From Nonomuraea sp. MG754425 (lineage in GTDB: Bacteria > Actinomycetota > Actinomycetes > Streptosporangiales > Streptosporangiaceae), in contig NZ_SSXE01000043.1 in NCBI RefSeq assembly GCF_021699195.1, forward strand, positions 1 to 64,000: a stretch of 64,000 nucleotides of DNA, read 5' to 3'. Below the pieces are notes generated by a model. It was not told where the DNA came from, searched no databases, and was given only the letters and a program-made list of their open reading frames with translations. This document shows positions 1 to 8,061 of this stretch, piece by piece. Position numbers and translations under genes: made by a program. The stretch's first letter is position 1, and the number at the start of each line of letters is the position of its first letter.

Positions 1-441
1 CGGTGCAGCCCGTCCAAGGCCGGCCACCTGTGCAAGGCCATCGCCGTCCTGCAGAATCACCGAGTTTCGCAGGCGGCGTGAGGATGAAAAGCGTTCACTT
101 ATGCCTGCGGCCACCGCCATTCTCCTTCGCCTTGAATCGTTGCTTTGAAGGGGTATGTGCGGTGGCCGCGCTAGCGTGTATACGGCCTCAATCGGGCCAG
201 CCTGCAGAAGTGGCAATAGCCTGCGCCGGGCCCCACAGGCAGAGTGGGCACATAGGGCTCCCACGCCACAGGGCCGGCGGACTATGCGGCGAAGATCACC
301 TCGCCTGTGATGCCGTTGGTCACCGCTTGTCTGGTCCGTGCTACGCGTTTCGTCGTAGCACATCTGGAGTGGCGAGTTACCGCAATGGTGACGGCCATCG
401 CGCATCCCTTCGAGGGCCTGGTCGAGATCGAAGGAGAAACA

Positions 442-603
442 ATGCGATGGCCGTCGGCATCATTGTGACGCCTGCGCACGGTGGGGACGCAGGCGTTCGA
501 GGATTGGGAACCCCGGCTTTATGGCGACGTTCGCGTCTCCCGGTACGACACGAGCGGGCAGGGCGGCAGGTCCGGTTCGGCTCATGGGAGGAATTACCAC
601 TGA
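442..603 (+). pseudogene. Possible decayed small-peptide gene
   Basis: An AAGGAG ribosome-binding sequence at 431-436 precedes an ATG at 442. That frame reads eight codons, meets TGA at 466-468, and then stays open in the same frame to TGA at 601-603. The part after the internal stop could start at GTG 481. It encodes 40 residues with protein-like composition (FEDWEP, RLYGDVRVSRYD) and a Gly/Ser-rich tail ending in GRNYH. I do not recognise the family. It could be a small gene broken by a nonsense mutation, a 40-residue peptide starting at 481, or chance. Confidence 0.25.
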
Positions 604-1001
604 GGTACGCCCCAGCCAGGAGGTGAGCCTCAAAGCGCCCCCTGAGCGCGGCGCCCGCCGCTGCGAACGTCGGCGTCACCGCGAACAGGGCTGAGCGGGC
701 GGGAAGCACTGTCGGTCCGCAGGGTGCCGTCCGGACCTGCTGGAAAGGGTGGCCCGGGCCGAAGGGGTAGGCCCGGGCCACGACGGTGGGGCGCTGCTAC
801 GAGTACCGAGTGCGGGCCCTGTCTTGCGGCCGGAGGCGAGTGAGGCCCGGTCGCGACTGCGCGCGGGTGGCAGGCCGGGCCCTCCGGCGAGGGCGGGGAC
901 TTCAGGAGTCATGTTGTGAGCTCCAGGTGGTGGCCCGGGTCATAGCGATCGATCGCGTCCGTGTCATGCATGGGTGACGGCCACCGCGACGGATCCTTCG
1001 A

Positions 1002-1196
1002 ATGGTGTGCAATCCAAAGAGAAGGAGGGCAAGCGATGGCCGCGAAAACAGTGTGGCACCGGCGGTGACCGGCGCGCAGGCGATTGCCATCGGGGACCCC
1101 TACTTATTCCAAGCCATGGGCGAAGCGTTGAGGTCATTCTCGGGCCCATGCGGGGTGACGTACGGCAAGTGCGGCTACGGGCGGAACAACTACTGA
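1002..1196 (+). other. Possible small Cys/Gly/Tyr-tailed peptide ORF
   Basis: This frame encodes up to 64 residues and ends in a compact tail containing GPCGVTYGKCGYG and closing with GRNNY. A strong GAAGGAGG at 1021-1028 points instead to an ATG at 1036 in a different frame, which stops after ten codons. The combination suggests a frameshifted small gene. The two cysteines and the Gly/Tyr-rich end are unusual for random high-GC translation and resemble the end of the frame at 442-603. No homologue is recognised, and chance remains likely. Confidence 0.2.
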
Positions 1197-1462
1197 AATG
1201 GGTTCAACGGCCGCTGTCGGGGAGATATTCGTACGGGGTCGATCGAGTGCCGCGGCAAGTGCTGTGCTCAGATGACACTTGCTGGCGGAACCAGGCAGGT
1301 CCGACCATTACCCCTGCCTCGGATGAACGGGCGCGGCCTGATGCCGCCGACCCGTGGAACACGACCCCGCGAGCACTTTAAATCCTTTATGCGGCAGTCG
1401 TGTGGGACCCGGCTCTGGGCGGCATTGATAGAGCCGGGAACTTGTGCGGTTCGGACTGAGGA

Positions 1463-1484
1463 CTGAGCTTGTTCTTTATCGTCC
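1463..1484 (+). repeat. Left terminal inverted repeat
   Basis: This 22-base end pairs with 2581-2602 in inverted orientation with two mismatches. The uninterrupted core is AGCTTGTTCTTTATC. Confidence 0.8.
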
Positions 1485-1590
1485 AGATTGTTGTGCCGAG
1501 GGGCGGGTTGATCGTTTCGCGGACAGCAAGACGGCCTTGAGTGATCATGTGCGGTGTCGAGTCGCTGCCGATCACTACAAGGCCGTGAGG

Positions 1591-2589
1591 GTGAGTCTGC
1601 TGAACGATGCCGCCTGTGTCGAGTCCTCAAGGGTGTTGTCCCGGTTCCGGAAGGACGTCTACGCGTGCCTTCGCGCGCGGGGCGATGCGTTGTTCGAGTT
1701 GACCGACGCGCTGTTGTGCGCGCCGGGGCCGGTGCACTCGCCGGTGGATCTGTCCTTGTCGGCGGAGTATCGGCGCGGGCACGGCGCCTTGTACGGCGGG
1801 CTCAACCACGGCCGGATCGACGTGGAACAGTTGCGTGAAGTGCTGGCCAGGCTGCCGTTACCGCGCTGGCCGGATGGCCGCATCGTGCTGGCGGTGGATG
1901 TGTCGCCATGGCTGCGCTCGGACGCCGCCTGCTCGGCCGAGCGGCTGTTCTGCCACGTGTACGGCCGGGCCAAGAGCGCCTCCCAGTTCATCCCGGGCTG
2001 GCCGTACTCGTTCGTCGCGGCGCTGGAGATGGGCCGCAGTTCGTGGACGGCGCCGCTGGACGTGGTGCGACTGGGGCCGGCCGACGACGCCACCGCCGTC
2101 ACCGCCGCCCAGATGCGCGGGGTGATCGAGCGGCTGATCGCCGCCGGCCAGTGGCGCAGCGGGGACCCGGACATGCTCGTCGTGGCCGACGCCGGCTACG
2201 ACATCACCCGCCTGGCCTACGCCCTGCGTGACCTACCTGTCGAACTGCTCGGGCGCATCCGTTCCGACCGGGTACTGCGCCTGCCCGCCCCACCACGGCT
2301 GCCGGGAACCAACGGGCGGCCGCCCAAGCACGGCGACGAGTTCGCCCTGGCCGACCCCGCCACCTGGCCCAAGGCCGCGGTGACCACGGTCACCGACACC
2401 ACCCACTACGGCAAGGCCGAGACCAGCGCCTGGGACCGGCTTCACCCCCGGCTCACCCACCGCGCCGCCAGGCCCGGCCCCGGACGCCCACCCGGCATCC
2501 CCAACCGCCGGCCCGCACCCCACTACGACGTCGGCAAGACCGTCAAACGCGGCCGCACCCTCGCAGTACTACAACAGTCCGGAGGATAA
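1591..2589 (+). pseudogene. Transposase with internal deletion
   Basis: The product begins near GTG 1591 (GTG 1585 is an alternative) with a block containing LLNDAACVESSRVL. It keeps two presumed DDE-type aspartates, in LAVDVSPW and VVADAGYD. After the WDRLHPRLTHR block (about 2463) it jumps directly to the proline-rich tail with PGPGRPPG and YDVGKTVKR. In intact relatives, as I recall them, about 130-150 residues lie between these blocks, including the third acidic residue in an IEHTFR-type motif. The reading frame is preserved across the deletion. The protein is therefore probably inactive, and mobility would need a partner in trans. Confidence 0.75.
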
Positions 2590-2602
2590 AGAACAAGCTG
2601 AG
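2581..2602 (-). repeat. Right terminal inverted repeat
   Basis: This is the inverted partner of 1463-1484, and it contains the transposase stop codon TAA at 2587-2589. Overlap of the gene end with the repeat is common in compact insertion sequences. Confidence 0.8.
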
Positions 2603-2794
2603 GAAATCGCGAAGGGTCGGCCCCGGATCGATTCAGGTGGTTCGCTCTCTTTCGACATGGTCCTTTCAGGAAGGAGCACCCTCTGGTCTCGCTGGTGCAC
2701 ATAGGAACTGTATCCCATGCGTCTCTCATGGTCTACATCACGTATGGCTACGGTCACCAAACGTCTACTTTAGGCAGGCATGTACGCTTTCGTC

Positions 2795-2806
2795 TATAAT
2801 CCCGGC
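2795..2806 (+). promoter_or_regulatory. Consensus -10 box for a leaderless transcript
   Basis: A perfect TATAAT lies at 2795-2800, and GTG 2807 follows after six bases. A transcript from this box would start at or next to the start codon, so no ribosome-binding site is expected and none is seen. Confidence 0.65.
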
Positions 2807-3295
2807 GTGCTAGATCGCGAAGGCCCCGTGCCCATCTACAAGCAGGTCGCCGACCTGGTCCGCGATCAGATCGAACGCGGAGAGCTCAAAGCCGGCGATC
2901 CCGTACCCAGCGAGGCGACTCTCGAGAAGACGTACGACATCGCCCGGACCACCGCGCGGCGGGTGGCGCGGGAGTTGCGAGAGCAGGGGCTGGCGTACAC
3001 GATCCAGGGCGAGGGCACGTTCGTGGGCCCGCCCGGGACACCTCGGTCGCCCAGGAAGTTGCCGGTTTATCAGAAGATCGCCGCGGAGATCATCGAACGC
3101 ATCCAGCGGGGCGAGATCCCGCCGAACAGGGCCATTCCCGGCGAGAAAGCGATGATGCGGCAATATGGCGTCGCAAAGGTGACCGCCCGGCAGGCCGTCT
3201 CGCATCTCCGGGATCTGGGCTGGGTGTTCACGGTGCCATATCGGGGAACATACGTGGCCGACCCCGAAAAATGGCCCATAAACCAGGGCTCCTGA
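2807..3295 (+). CDS. Double winged-helix GntR-type regulator (first of a pair)
   Basis: The 162-residue product is two GntR-type winged-helix domains in a row, at about residues 6-72 and 81-150, with no ligand-binding domain. Each repeat has the pattern of an N-terminal helix, a recognition helix (ARTTARRVARELREQG in the first, AKVTARQAVSHLRDLG in the second) and a wing ending in GTFV or GTYV. GTG 2807 is chosen because the TATAAT box fits a leaderless start; ATG 2780 is in frame but lies upstream of that promoter. The next gene is a paralogue 40 bases downstream with the same layout. It probably acts as a DNA-binding protein. Its target and any signal are unknown. Confidence 0.75.
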   Translation: MLDREGPVPIYKQVADLVRDQIERGELKAGDPVPSEATLEKTYDIARTTARRVARELREQGLAYTIQGEGTFVGPPGTPRSPRKLPVYQKIAAEIIERIQRGEIPPNRAIPGEKAMMRQYGVAKVTARQAVSHLRDLGWVFTVPYRGTYVADPEKWPINQGS

Positions 3296-3323
3296 TTACC
3301 CTTCCGATGACCGCGCCGTTGGA

Positions 3324-3335
3324 TATCCTTGGTGC
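3324..3335 (+). promoter_or_regulatory. -10 box for a leaderless transcript
   Basis: TATCCT at 3324-3329 is followed six bases later by GTG 3336. The spacing is identical to that before the upstream paralogue, so each gene appears to have its own promoter. Confidence 0.55.
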
Positions 3336-3812
3336 GTGCTGAATCGCGAGGGTGACACCTATCTTTATCTCCAGATCAGCGACGTCCTCAGGTCACGTAT
3401 CACCGCGGAGCTCTCGCCCGGAGACCTCGTGATCAGCGAGGCGGAGATACAGCGGGAGTTCAAGGTCGCGCGTACCACCGCGCGCAGAGCGATCCGGGTG
3501 CTGCGAAACCAAGGACTGGTGCATACCAGGCAGGGCGAAGGGACATTCGTCAACGCTCCCGGACAGTCAGGGCCCTTGGGGCGGCAGTCGCCCTTCTATC
3601 GGTATATCGCCGGTGAAATCCGGGAGCGGATAAAGCGGCAGGAGTTTATGTCGCGGCAGCAGATTCCGAGTGAAGTGGTGCTGGTGCGCGAGTACGGCGC
3701 GGCGCGCGAGACCGTACGGCGGGCCATCGCCCTGTTGCGTGAGGAAGGGTGGCTCTACAGCATTCCGCATCGCGGGAGTTACGTCTCGCCCGAGGAGCAG
3801 TGGCCGGCCTGA
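3336..3812 (+). CDS. Double winged-helix GntR-type regulator (second of a pair)
   Basis: This 158-residue paralogue of the preceding gene also has two GntR winged helices, at about residues 6-72 and 82-150, and no effector domain. The recognition helices read ARTTARRAIRVLRNQG and ARETVRRAIALLREEG, and the wings end in GTFV and GSYV. The arrangement suggests a duplication within a gene followed by duplication of the whole gene. Two fused DNA-binding heads in one chain could bind a full site without dimerising through an effector domain. That is inference. A hairpin 75 bases downstream probably ends transcription. Confidence 0.75.
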   Translation: MLNREGDTYLYLQISDVLRSRITAELSPGDLVISEAEIQREFKVARTTARRAIRVLRNQGLVHTRQGEGTFVNAPGQSGPLGRQSPFYRYIAGEIRERIKRQEFMSRQQIPSEVVLVREYGAARETVRRAIALLREEGWLYSIPHRGSYVSPEEQWPA

Positions 3813-3887
3813 GGCGGGGCGGGGCGGCGGCTTGGGGCCGGTCCTGGACAGCGAACCCGACTGGCGATCGGGCCCACGTGAGGTGAC

Positions 3888-3912
3888 AGGCCGGCTAAGG
3901 GGCCGGCCTTCT
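3888..3912 (+). terminator. Rho-independent-like terminator
   Basis: An eight-base perfect stem (3888-3895 with 3902-3909, AGGCCGGC/GCCGGCCT) has a six-base loop and is followed by a T-containing tail (TTCTCGTTT). It lies between the regulator pair and the convergent diiron gene. Confidence 0.6.
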
Positions 3913-4087
3913 CGTTTGACGTGGCCGGTTGACCGGCGGCCGGCCCGAAGTGGCGGGCCGGCTCAGGGTCCATCTGGAGCGGAGCGTCCATTCACGGCCG
4001 ACCGGTGCGAAGGGGCAGACCGAAAGAACGACAGACGTGCGACCGGTTGAGCGCCCGATCGTGCCGGTGGCCGGTTGGTGCAGGAGG

Positions 4088-5110
4088 TCAGAAGACCGGG
4101 ATGATCTCCTCGGGGTCGATGAAGCTCACCTCCACCCCCTCCAGGTCCAGTTCGGGAATGGCCGGGAACGCGATTCCCCACCGCTCCACGATCGCGCGGA
4201 TCCTGGCCATCGCCACCCGCCAGTTCTCCGCCTGCTCCTCGTACGACAGCACGCCCAGCCCCGCCTGCCTGGCGTGGTCCATGAGGACGCGGTGGTTGGG
4301 CAGGAAGTACGGCGGAAGCTCCCAGAAGCCCTCGGGCGGCTCCCAGAGGATCATGCTGAGGAAGACGAAGCCCGCCCTGAGCTGGCGGGTGATGAGGGCG
4401 CGGGTCTCGTCGGTGAGGCCCGGCCACTCGTTCTCCAGGATCGTCATGCAGATCTGCAGATGCCGGGACTCGTCGCGGCCGATGCGCCGGAACATCTCGC
4501 TGAAGACCGGGTGCCGCGTACCCGAGGACATTCCTCGGAACAGGGTCGATGCGGCCATCTCCCCCATCATGAAACTCGTGAACAGCACCGGCAGCGAATA
4601 TCTTCCGACGGCCGAGGTGTAACCGGTCCAGTAGCGTCCGCCATTGTGGTAGAGCCAGCCGATGTTGTTGTGCGCGGCTGATTCGAGGTCGTCGGACGGG
4701 GTCCAGTCGAGCGGGCCGCCAGGCCAGAGTCTGGCGATGGTGCGCTGGCAGCATTCTTCGTGGTTCATCTCGTCGCGGGTGATCGAGAAGAAACACTTCC
4801 GGACCGGGTCCTCCTCGTGCTTCTCGAATGCCTGAATGGTGGCCCGCGCGAACACGGCCGGCCCGGAGGCGTCGAAATTCGCCAGGACCGAGAACCAGTA
4901 CATGATGCCCAGGCGCTGTTCCCGGGTGAAATCCTCGGGATTCAGGTCGTCCCAGGGAAGGTCGGCGGGGTTCCAGACCACGCGCTTGGACTTCTCGTAG
5001 ATGGCGGCGAGCTTCTCCGTCTCGACCCGCCATTCCATGGGATAGATGTTGGGCTGCGGTATTTCCGGCGCAGGCCAGAAACCGCCCTCCGGGATTGTGA
5101 CGTCCGCCAT
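4088..5110 (-). CDS. Ferritin-like diiron protein (R2/oxygenase-like)
   Basis: The 340-residue product carries a canonical four-helix diiron signature. A first ExxH occurs in DEMNHEE, a further helix glutamate lies in FMMGEMAAS, and a second ExxH occurs in DESRHLQ. This pattern is shared by ribonucleotide reductase R2-like proteins and carboxylate-bridged diiron oxygenases, so an oxidase or oxygenase role is likely; the substrate is not evident. The start MADVTIPEGG at 5110 is preferred to an upstream ATG because GGAGG lies about ten bases before it. The EamA transporter gene ends 46 bases upstream of this start, on the same strand. Confidence 0.65.
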   Translation of the reverse strand: MADVTIPEGGFWPAPEIPQPNIYPMEWRVETEKLAAIYEKSKRVVWNPADLPWDDLNPEDFTREQRLGIMYWFSVLANFDASGPAVFARATIQAFEKHEEDPVRKCFFSITRDEMNHEECCQRTIARLWPGGPLDWTPSDDLESAAHNNIGWLYHNGGRYWTGYTSAVGRYSLPVLFTSFMMGEMAASTLFRGMSSGTRHPVFSEMFRRIGRDESRHLQICMTILENEWPGLTDETRALITRQLRAGFVFLSMILWEPPEGFWELPPYFLPNHRVLMDHARQAGLGVLSYEEQAENWRVAMARIRAIVERWGIAFPAIPELDLEGVEVSFIDPEEIIPVF

Positions 5111-5156
5111 CGGTGTGACACCTCCACTCCCATCCTGTGGTGCGACGTCACGGCTT

Positions 5157-6596
5157 TCAAGTACGCGCGCGCTGGGTGACGGCAACACATACGAGCACGG
5201 CCAGCGCCGCCACCAGGGTCGCGGGGCCGAATCGTTCGCCCATCAGGAACCAGGCCCAGACGAGCGTCAGCAGGGGCTGGGTGAGCTGGGTCTGGCCGGC
5301 TCTGGCGATCCCGCCTCTGGCCAGGCCCGCGTACCAGGGGATGAAGCCGAGGAACATGGAGATGACCGACACGTAGGCGAAGCCCGCGAGAGCCTGCGGG
5401 CTGAGGGTGATGGGGGTGGTGAGGGCGAGGACGGCCGTGACGGGGGCCGTCAGGGGGAGCGAGAGAACGAGGGCGTACGAGATGACCTGCCAGCCGGGGG
5501 TGTGCCTGGCGAGGCGTCCGCCCTCCGTGTAGCCGACCGCCGCCGAGAGCAGGGCGGCCAGCAGGAGGAGGTCGGGCCAGGAGGGTCTGCCCTGGTGCTG
5601 GACGAGGGTGAACGCGGTGATGGCGGCGGCTCCGGACGCGCAGGCCGCCCAGAACAGGGGGCGAGGGCGTTCCGAGGCGCGCAGGACGGCGCAGGCGGCC
5701 GTCGCGGCCGGGAGGAGGCCGATGACCACGGCGGCGTGCGCGGTGCTGGAGCCCAGGTCCAGGGCCAGGCCGCTGAAGACGGGGAAGCCGACGACCACGC
5801 CCAGCACGATCAGGGCGTAGGAGGGCCAGTCCGCCCTGGGGGGAATGAGCGGGCGTTTCGCGGCTTTCAGGCAGGCCAGGGCGATGACGCCCGCCACGGC
5901 GGCCCGGCCGACCGCCACCAGCCACGGGTCGAAGCCGCGCATCGCGTAGACGGTGGCCGGGAAGGAGCCCGAGAACGCCAGGACACCGAGGAACGCCAGC
6001 CCCGTGCCCCCGCCTGGCGCCCATCTCGCGCGCCGGACCGGCGCCGGTTCCGCTCCCGCGCCCCGGCCCGGTCCTGGCCTCGCGCCGTGCTCCGGTGACG
6101 CTCCTGAGGCACGGCCGTCGCGTGATCCGGGGTGGCGGTGCGACTCGATCAGGCGGTCACCGGGGTGCTCAGGGTTCCCCGATCGATCGCCCCCGCGGTG
6201 ACCGATCTGCGCACCGCCATGGCGGCCAGGCTGCTCGCCGTCGCGGTGATCAAGGCGCCCGCCGTCGCTGTGGTCAAGGCGCTCGCCGTCGCGGTACTCA
6301 AGGTGCCCGCCGCCGCGGTGGTCAATGTGCTCGCCATCGTGGTGGCCAAGGCGCTCGCCGTCGCGGTACTCAAGGTGCCCGCCCTCGCGGTGGTCAATGT
6401 GCTCGCCATCGCGGTGGCCAAGGCGCTCGCCGTCGCGGTAACCAGGCTGCTCGCCGTCGTCAAGGTGCCCGCCGTCGTGGTCATCGCCCTGGTGGAGCCC
6501 GTGCGGCGCGTGCGCCCCGTCCGGACGGCCGGGCGCGTCGAGAGTCTCGGGGAGCGCTACTCCGCCACCATCAGTAGCGCTATTCTCATCTTTCAT
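5157..6596 (-). CDS. EamA/DMT-family transporter with His/Asp-rich N-terminal repeats
   Basis: The C-terminal 300 or so residues are a typical drug/metabolite transporter with about ten hydrophobic segments in two EamA halves. Relatives export amino acids or small metabolites from the inner membrane. The first 170 or so residues are unusual: residues about 42-133 are an array of octapeptides of the form [HY]RDGE[RH]L[GD], very rich in His, Asp, Gly and Arg. The ATG at 6596 opens this 479-residue frame and overlaps the start of the divergent MocR gene. If translation instead began after the array, the repeats would be an untranslated leader, but no better start with a ribosome-binding site was found. 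Confidence 0.7.
   Translation of the reverse strand: MKDENSATDGGGVALPETLDAPGRPDGAHAPHGLHQGDDHDGGHLDDGEQPGYRDGERLGHRDGEHIDHREGGHLEYRDGERLGHHDGEHIDHRGGGHLEYRDGERLDHSDGGRLDHRDGEQPGRHGGAQIGHRGGDRSGNPEHPGDRLIESHRHPGSRDGRASGASPEHGARPGPGRGAGAEPAPVRRARWAPGGGTGLAFLGVLAFSGSFPATVYAMRGFDPWLVAVGRAAVAGVIALACLKAAKRPLIPPRADWPSYALIVLGVVVGFPVFSGLALDLGSSTAHAAVVIGLLPAATAACAVLRASERPRPLFWAACASGAAAITAFTLVQHQGRPSWPDLLLLAALLSAAVGYTEGGRLARHTPGWQVISYALVLSLPLTAPVTAVLALTTPITLSPQALAGFAYVSVISMFLGFIPWYAGLARGGIARAGQTQLTQPLLTLVWAWFLMGERFGPATLVAALAVLVCVAVTQRART
6196..6470. repeat. 24-base tandem repeats with a 72-base higher-order unit
   Basis: The basic unit is 24 bases, encoding eight residues on the minus strand. Three units form a 72-base block: the copies starting at 6281 and 6353 are nearly identical, and a third begins at 6425. 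Copies differ by scattered substitutions that keep the frame, which favours translation of the array. Confidence 0.8.
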
Positions 6597-6597
6597 G
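6581..6597. promoter_or_regulatory. Overlapping divergent start codons and leaderless promoter
   Basis: CATG at 6594-6597 contains the ATG of the plus-strand MocR gene (6595) and the ATG of the minus-strand transporter (6596). For the plus strand, TATTCT at 6581-6586 ends eight bases before the ATG. For the minus strand, TATCGT-like and GATACT-like boxes lie just upstream, inside the MocR coding sequence. Each promoter would then sit within the other gene. Confidence 0.55.
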
Positions 6598-8001
6598 AAC
6601 AACGATAGCAGTATCGCCCAGATCGCCGCGATACTGCGCGAAGAGGCCGGGCGGCTCGGCCCGGGGGCCCGGCTTCCGTCCAGTCGCGAGATCATGCGCC
6701 GGCACAACGTCAGCCCCGTCACCGTCTCCAGGGCCATCGGCCAGCTCGCGGCGGAGGGCCGGGTCGTGACGAAGCCGGGCAGCGGCGCTTTCGTGACCCA
6801 GCGCGCCGGCCGCGCGCAGGACGCTCCCGACCTGTCCTGGCAGACCGTCGCCCTGGGCGACCGGGTGGTGGACGATCGGCCGGTGTCGACGCTGCTGGAG
6901 TCGGCCCCCGAGGGGGTGGTGCCGCTCACCGGCGGATATCTGCGGCCGGGCCTGCGCCCGGACAGGCAGCTCGCGGTGGCCGCGGCCCGCGCCGTCCGCA
7001 GGCCGGACGCCTGGGCCATGCCTCCCCTGACGGGCCTGCCGGAGCTGCGGCGGTGGTTCGCGACGCAGGCCGGGGGCGACGTGACGGCGTCCGACACGAT
7101 CATCGTGAGCGGCGGGCAGGCGGCTCTCACGCACGCGTTCAGGGCGCTCGCGGCCCCCGGGACGCCGGTCCTGGTCGAGACGCCCACCTACCCGGGCGCG
7201 CTGGCGGCGGCCAAGGCGGCCGGGCTGCGCGCCACGGCCGTGCCCATCGATCGCGACGGCGTGCGTCCCGAACTGCTCGCCGAGGCGTTCGCCGTCACCG
7301 GGGCGCGGGTGTTCTGCTGTCAGCCCACCCTGCACAATCCCACGGGCGCCACGTTGCCGCCTGAGCGCAGGGAGCAGGTGCTGGAGGTGGCCAGGGCGGC
7401 GGGGGCGTTCGTGGTGGAGGACGACTTCGCCCGCTACCTGACCCCGCAGCCGCCCCCGTCGCTGGCGTCCATGGACCGGCACGGCACCGTGGTGCACATC
7501 GTCTCGCTGACGAAGATCCTCTCGCCGAGCATGCGGGTGGCGGCGGTCATCGCCAGGGGTCCGGCGGCGCACCGGCTGCGGGCCGGTCAGCTCGTCGAGT
7601 CGTTCTTCGTGGCGCGTCCGCTGCAGGAGACGGCGTTGGAGTTTGTGGGGTCCCCGGCCTGGCGGCGGCATCTGGCGGCGGTGCACGCCGAGATCGCCAC
7701 CCGTCGCGACGCGCTGGTGGCGGCCCTCGCCGAGCACCTGCCGGACGCCGAGCCGCACCTGCTGCCCGCCGGCGGGCTGCACGTGTGGGTCCGGCTGCCC
7801 GCCGAGGTGGACGAGAGCGCCCTGGTGGAGGCCGCGAGACGCAACGGCGTGCTGGTCAGCCCCGGACGGTTGTACTACCCGTCGGAGCCGCCCGGGCCGC
7901 GGCTCCGGATCACGCACATGGCCGCCGCCCACGTGGCCGAGCTCCGGGAGGGGGTGCGCAGGCTCGCCGAGGCGATGGCGACCCTGACGACCGGCCGGTA
8001 G
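6595..8001 (+). CDS. MocR/PdxR-type transcriptional regulator with aminotransferase domain
   Basis: The 468-residue protein has an N-terminal GntR winged helix (about residues 1-75, with SPVTVSRAIGQLAAEG) fused to a fold-type I aminotransferase domain (about 90-460). The expected pyridoxal-phosphate features are present: LHNPTGATLP, the acidic pair in VVEDDFARYL, and a lysine near residue 307 in SLTKILSPSMR. MocR proteins sense pyridoxal phosphate or its amino-acid adducts and often control a divergent transporter or PLP-pathway gene. Here the divergent EamA exporter is the obvious target, and binding at the shared start region would control both genes. Confidence 0.85.
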   Translation: MNNDSSIAQIAAILREEAGRLGPGARLPSSREIMRRHNVSPVTVSRAIGQLAAEGRVVTKPGSGAFVTQRAGRAQDAPDLSWQTVALGDRVVDDRPVSTLLESAPEGVVPLTGGYLRPGLRPDRQLAVAAARAVRRPDAWAMPPLTGLPELRRWFATQAGGDVTASDTIIVSGGQAALTHAFRALAAPGTPVLVETPTYPGALAAAKAAGLRATAVPIDRDGVRPELLAEAFAVTGARVFCCQPTLHNPTGATLPPERREQVLEVARAAGAFVVEDDFARYLTPQPPPSLASMDRHGTVVHIVSLTKILSPSMRVAAVIARGPAAHRLRAGQLVESFFVARPLQETALEFVGSPAWRRHLAAVHAEIATRRDALVAALAEHLPDAEPHLLPAGGLHVWVRLPAEVDESALVEAARRNGVLVSPGRLYYPSEPPGPRLRITHMAAAHVAELREGVRRLAEAMATLTTGR

Positions 8002-8049
8002 GCGGCCAGGCGACCGGCGGACACCAGACCGTTCGCGATCACGGGCAAG

Positions 8050-8061
8050 TAGAGTGACGGC
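8050..8061 (+). promoter_or_regulatory. -10 box for a leaderless transcript
   Basis: TAGAGT at 8050-8055 is followed after six bases by ATG 8062. No ribosome-binding sequence is present. Confidence 0.5.

Larger units (their letters stand above)
1..1443. other. Region without a convincing gene
   Basis: No frame on either strand gives a protein with recognisable composition or domain structure. The longer open frames here are arginine- and proline-rich products of high GC. Two short peptide-like frames preceded by Shine-Dalgarno-like sequences are listed separately. The stretch adjoins a decayed insertion sequence, so it may be gene debris. Confidence 0.6.
1463..2602 (+). mobile_element. Insertion sequence with internally deleted transposase
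   Basis: Inverted repeats at 1463-1484 and 2581-2602 bracket a single transposase-like gene, giving an element of about 1.14 kb. The transposase resembles a family common in actinomycetes. I recall intact members being near 450-480 residues, but this one is shorter because its catalytic middle-to-C-terminal part is missing. The motif CTGAGGA occurs just outside the left end (1456-1462) and across the right end (2598-2604), so a target duplication cannot be defined cleanly. The element looks non-autonomous. Confidence 0.8.

Noticed and set aside
6196..6470. Possible CRISPR array
   Set aside because: The repeats are contiguous and coding with no unique spacers. The same holds for the 15-base array at 12587-12700, which also has no spacers.
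6132..6608. Plus-strand frame rich in Val/Ala/Leu repeats that looks like membrane sequence
   Set aside because: It is the complement of the His/Asp-rich repeat array; the minus-strand frame continues into a genuine transporter while this one has no domain or ribosome-binding site.
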